Shown in pieces: positions 30,384 to 32,955 of a stretch of 32,955 nucleotides of DNA. The stretch is from a bacterium (GTDB taxonomy: Bacteria; Patescibacteriota; CPR2; UBA1875; JAJYID01): positions 1 to 32,955 of the forward strand of contig JAJYFH010000001.1 in the NCBI GenBank assembly GCA_021791015.1, in the 5' to 3' direction. Positions within the stretch are counted from its first letter, which is position 1. Every line of letters begins with the position of its first letter. Both the position numbers and the translations under genes were made by a program. A model generated the notes under the pieces. That model saw nothing but the letters and a program-made list of their open reading frames with translations, did no database searches and had not been told where the DNA came from.

Positions 30384-32955
30384 CTAGCCTCCAAAAAGCC
30401 AACCCAAAGTTGATTCAAACGACTTCAGAACAAGATCGAAAATTGATGACTGAGCCTGCTCGGTTAAAGCAGAATTTTCATCAGATTTAGCTTCATTTTT
30501 GGAAGCATCCTTGGAGACAACTCTGAAATAATATGAACTTGACGGATCAAGATCAGAGATGACCACCACATGAGAAGTGGCAAGTGAATCATCCTCTTTG
30601 GTTGACATACCGTAAGTGTCACCGGATACTCCTTTGGCATACTCAACCTGGGAAGTAGCCGGTTCGTCAGTATTCCAAGAAACAATGATTTGGGACTTAG
30701 CTTCGGTCCCGAAACCACTGATAGAGGTTTCGGTGGTAATGCCGGAGATAACAGGAGGGGTGGTATCAAATGCAGTTTTGTATGCCTGGCTGTTAGGTAC
30801 CGCTTCATTGCCGTAAGCATCTCTGCCGGTAACAGAAATTGTATAGTTGGAGTTATCGGCCAGATGGGGCGTGATAATCTCATGCTGCAAGACTAAATCT
30901 GCCTTTGAAACCTCCTGAGAACCGCCCGGACCATTGTAAACAACCGTGGAAGTTGTGGGAACATTGGAATCCCAAGTTACTTTCAGCCCGGCATTGTTAC
31001 CACTTAGCTCCTCGTACTTAATGTTTGAAATCTTCGGAAAAGTTAAGGTGTCAAAGCTATAATCATCCGATTGCATAACATTGCCGTCTGTGTCGGTGCC
31101 GTAGATTTTGAAATGATAGGTTGAGGAATCCTGAAGATTTGGAATTCTAACTGTATGAGTGGTCACAGCCGAACCGGAAGAATCAGTAAGTTCGCTGCCA
31201 TAGGAGCTGGTCTTGCCATATTTGATAGTTGAAATCGACGAGGAAGTAGTTTTCCAGCTGACAATAGCACTCGAAAGGGTGATATCTGAAATTTTTACAT
31301 CACTAATTCCCGGGGCCGGCTGAGTTGAGAAAGTTTGGTCGCCCGAATACGCTAAGCTATCGTCATAATCCTTGAGGTCGGAAGGATCAAGAGATTGGAC
31401 ACGATAATGATAGACTGTACCAGGATCCAAACCATAGAGAGTGACAGAATGCGAGGTAGCAGTTTGAAGCGAACTGTTTTGGAGACCGTAGCTTGAATCT
31501 TTGCCGTATTCTACCATAGAATAAGAGCTTCTATCTGTTGACCATGTAATAGTCGCTGATGTAGCCGTGGCTGTGGCGCCCGGACCGCTAACCATGGTAG
31601 GCGGAGTAATATATTTACCGGTCGGCGTCAGAGAGGCCACGCTTGAAAGAGGCGATTCAGCTCCGGCATTGTCAACGGCAGAAACTCTGTAATAGTAAGT
31701 GGTGCCTTTGGTGAGGTCTGCCTCCGCATAAGCCGGCGTTGATGCCGTACCGACCGGAGCCAGAGCCTGCCACTGGGCATCAGTCAGGTTGGATGCAGTT
31801 GTTTCTCGAATGATGTAATGGCCGAAAGTATTTGCGTCATAGTTATCCGGTGCCTTCCAAGCCAGAGCCAAGCCAAACTCGGGCTTTCGAAGGTCAGAAA
31901 CATCCGAGATGGTTACGGTCTGAGGGGCATGTGGAGCGGTGGCTGTGGTATTTACTTCAAATTGAATCAAACTGTAGTTAGAATAGTTCACCCTAGCCGG
32001 ATTGGAACTATCATAAGCTACCACATAGAAAGTATTGACCCCCTGCTTGGTGGCGGCATGGATAACCCCGGTAGTATTGCCGGTCGGCTGGCTACCGGTG
32101 ACCTGGGTGACTGAACCGGGAAGAGGAAGGGTATTTACGGAGTAGTAGTATCCGGCAATGGGAGAGTTGGTTACGCCGTTCACAGGCGGAGCATCCCAGG
32201 TGAAAGTAAAGTTGTTTTCCGTCTTTGACTGGGCATCCACCTGAAGATTAGGCGGAGCGCCGGGAGCGTTGGTGGTGTAGTAGTAGTTAATTGTTTTGGG
32301 AGCGGAGACATTGCCCGCTTTATCCACCGCTTCGACGCTGAAGGTATTTTGGCCTTCCTGACCCACGATGCCGGTTGCCGGAGAAGACGCGATTGTCGTC
32401 CATGTGTCACCGGCGTATTTTTGGTAAATGTAGTGGTCGATACCGGAGTCGGCGTCGGTTGCCCCCGACCAGTTGACGGTAACCGGATTGGCTGAGTACT
32501 CCAGGGTATTTACGCTGATGGATAAGGGGGCGGTGGGAGCAACGTTGTCATATTTGTAAGTTAGAAGGGTAACAGGCGCCGCCACGTTGCCGGCATTATC
32601 CACCGCAGAGATGCGCAGATAATATGTCTGGCCATCTGTGAGTCCTGAGGCTACGAGATAATTGTTGGTGGTAGCATCGGAAGATGTCGGGGTATAGTTC
32701 GGGTCCGTGGTTAGCTTGGCGTAATATTCCCAGACACCGGAAGCGTCGGGGTTGCCGGTATCGGCCGGTGCGGTCCAGGCAAACTTCGGCGCCGCGTAGT
32801 TATGCCAGAGCTGGGTGGGATCATATGCCCAGGTAGCGCTGGGAGTGGAAGTATAGATTTGGCCGCCGGAAACTGCTGCCGCCAGTTTGGTGCCGTCGGC
32901 GGAAGAGGCGATTGCATACCAACTTTGACTTGTAGCTCTAGGTGTCCAGGTGACG
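30384..32955 (-). CDS. large multi-domain surface protein, N-terminus beyond the window
   Basis: At least 857 residues; the frame stays open to the right edge, and a GTG at 32603 is only an internal valine codon. The visible N-terminal part contains a BNR-like segment (WYAIASSADGTKLAAAV) and Ig-like domains with VDNAGN motifs. Next come a fibronectin-III domain (PQTVTISDVSDL...YYYRVSAVDNAG) and four Fn3/phosphatase-N-like domains (ITWSTDRSSYS, VSWKTTSSSIS, VTWDSNVPTTS, VSWNTDEPATSQ). The C-terminal 540 residues are homologous, domain by domain, to the protein at 25124, ending LKSFESTLGWLFGG. It heads the split MacB-like module. Probable adhesin or envelope protein. Confidence 0.8.
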   Translation of the reverse strand, partial: VTWTPRATSQSWYAIASSADGTKLAAAVSGGQIYTSTPSATWAYDPTQLWHNYAAPKFAWTAPADTGNPDASGVWEYYAKLTTDPNYTPTSSDATTNNYLVASGLTDGQTYYLRISAVDNAGNVAAPVTLLTYKYDNVAPTAPLSISVNTLEYSANPVTVNWSGATDADSGIDHYIYQKYAGDTWTTIASSPATGIVGQEGQNTFSVEAVDKAGNVSAPKTINYYYTTNAPGAPPNLQVDAQSKTENNFTFTWDAPPVNGVTNSPIAGYYYSVNTLPLPGSVTQVTGSQPTGNTTGVIHAATKQGVNTFYVVAYDSSNPARVNYSNYSLIQFEVNTTATAPHAPQTVTISDVSDLRKPEFGLALAWKAPDNYDANTFGHYIIRETTASNLTDAQWQALAPVGTASTPAYAEADLTKGTTYYYRVSAVDNAGAESPLSSVASLTPTGKYITPPTMVSGPGATATATSATITWSTDRSSYSMVEYGKDSSYGLQNSSLQTATSHSVTLYGLDPGTVYHYRVQSLDPSDLKDYDDSLAYSGDQTFSTQPAPGISDVKISDITLSSAIVSWKTTSSSISTIKYGKTSSYGSELTDSSGSAVTTHTVRIPNLQDSSTYHFKIYGTDTDGNVMQSDDYSFDTLTFPKISNIKYEELSGNNAGLKVTWDSNVPTTSTVVYNGPGGSQEVSKADLVLQHEIITPHLADNSNYTISVTGRDAYGNEAVPNSQAYKTAFDTTPPVISGITTETSISGFGTEAKSQIIVSWNTDEPATSQVEYAKGVSGDTYGMSTKEDDSLATSHVVVISDLDPSSSYYFRVVSKDASKNEAKSDENSALTEQAQSSIFDLVLKSFESTLGWLFGG

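Noticed and set aside
25404..32410. Several plus- and minus-strand frames inside the two surface-protein genes
   Set aside because: All are shadows in other frames of long repeat-rich coding regions with clear domain structure.
1..32955. CRISPR array or rRNA genes
   Set aside because: No regularly spaced direct repeats and no rRNA-like conserved stretches were seen.

Overview
The window looks like bacterial chromosome from the candidate phyla radiation (Candidatus Patescibacteria, probably a Parcubacteria-like lineage). This is inferred from the mix of genes: EXLDI, DUF5667, DUF5659, DUF1653 and DUF763 proteins, tandem MacB-like ABC modules with giant fibronectin-type surface proteins, short intergenic gaps, and many genes whose -10 box sits about 6 nt before the start codon (leaderless transcripts). 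TGA is used as a stop (several ATGA overlaps), so code 11 applies. No taxonomic search could be run.

Layout. 1-11.2 kb is ordinary chromosome: a cut-off PAP2-type phosphatase; an AbrB-like regulator with an ABC-2 exporter (minus strand); a ZIP metal transporter; Maf; an EXLDI protein with a near-consensus promoter; an isoprenylcysteine-type methyltransferase; a class I methyltransferase; an Ltp-repeat membrane protein; a frameshifted Xre regulator; a three-gene ABC-2 operon; and a secreted DUF5667 protein. Dispersed GTCATTC-ended palindromic repeats (about 90-105 bp, or short 27-bp forms) fill several gaps.

11306-18129 is an integrated mobile element of about 6.8 kb, bounded by an exact 28-bp direct repeat. 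The right copy lies inside the 3' end of a 549-aa large serine recombinase. The element is AT-richer than its flanks. It carries two adjacent proteins with HEPN-like R-x4-H motifs on the minus strand (candidate defence cargo), a small single-pass membrane protein, and a run of small genes that includes a DUF5659 protein and a winged-helix replication-type protein. Two leader regions, at 13574-13685 and 16385-16474, can form the same A-B-C-B'-A'-C' pseudoknot from different sequences. Each begins at the predicted transcription start of an extended or near-consensus -10 promoter; one precedes the membrane-protein gene and the other the recombinase gene. This paired RNA architecture is the strongest candidate for something undescribed.

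18.1-19.7 kb holds a ParB-like protein and tRNA-His(GTG), tRNA-Arg(TCG) and tRNA-Gly(TCC), all minus strand, with an HNH endonuclease gene lodged between the first two tRNAs. 19.8-23.1 kb carries a CCA-adding-type nucleotidyltransferase, a DUF763 protein with an in-frame palindromic repeat insertion, and DUF1003 and DUF1653 proteins. 23.1 kb to the right edge contains two tandem paralogous modules, each made of a large multi-domain surface protein followed by a MacB-like ABC transporter. In one module the ATPase and permease are fused, in the other they are separate. The last surface-protein gene runs off the right edge.
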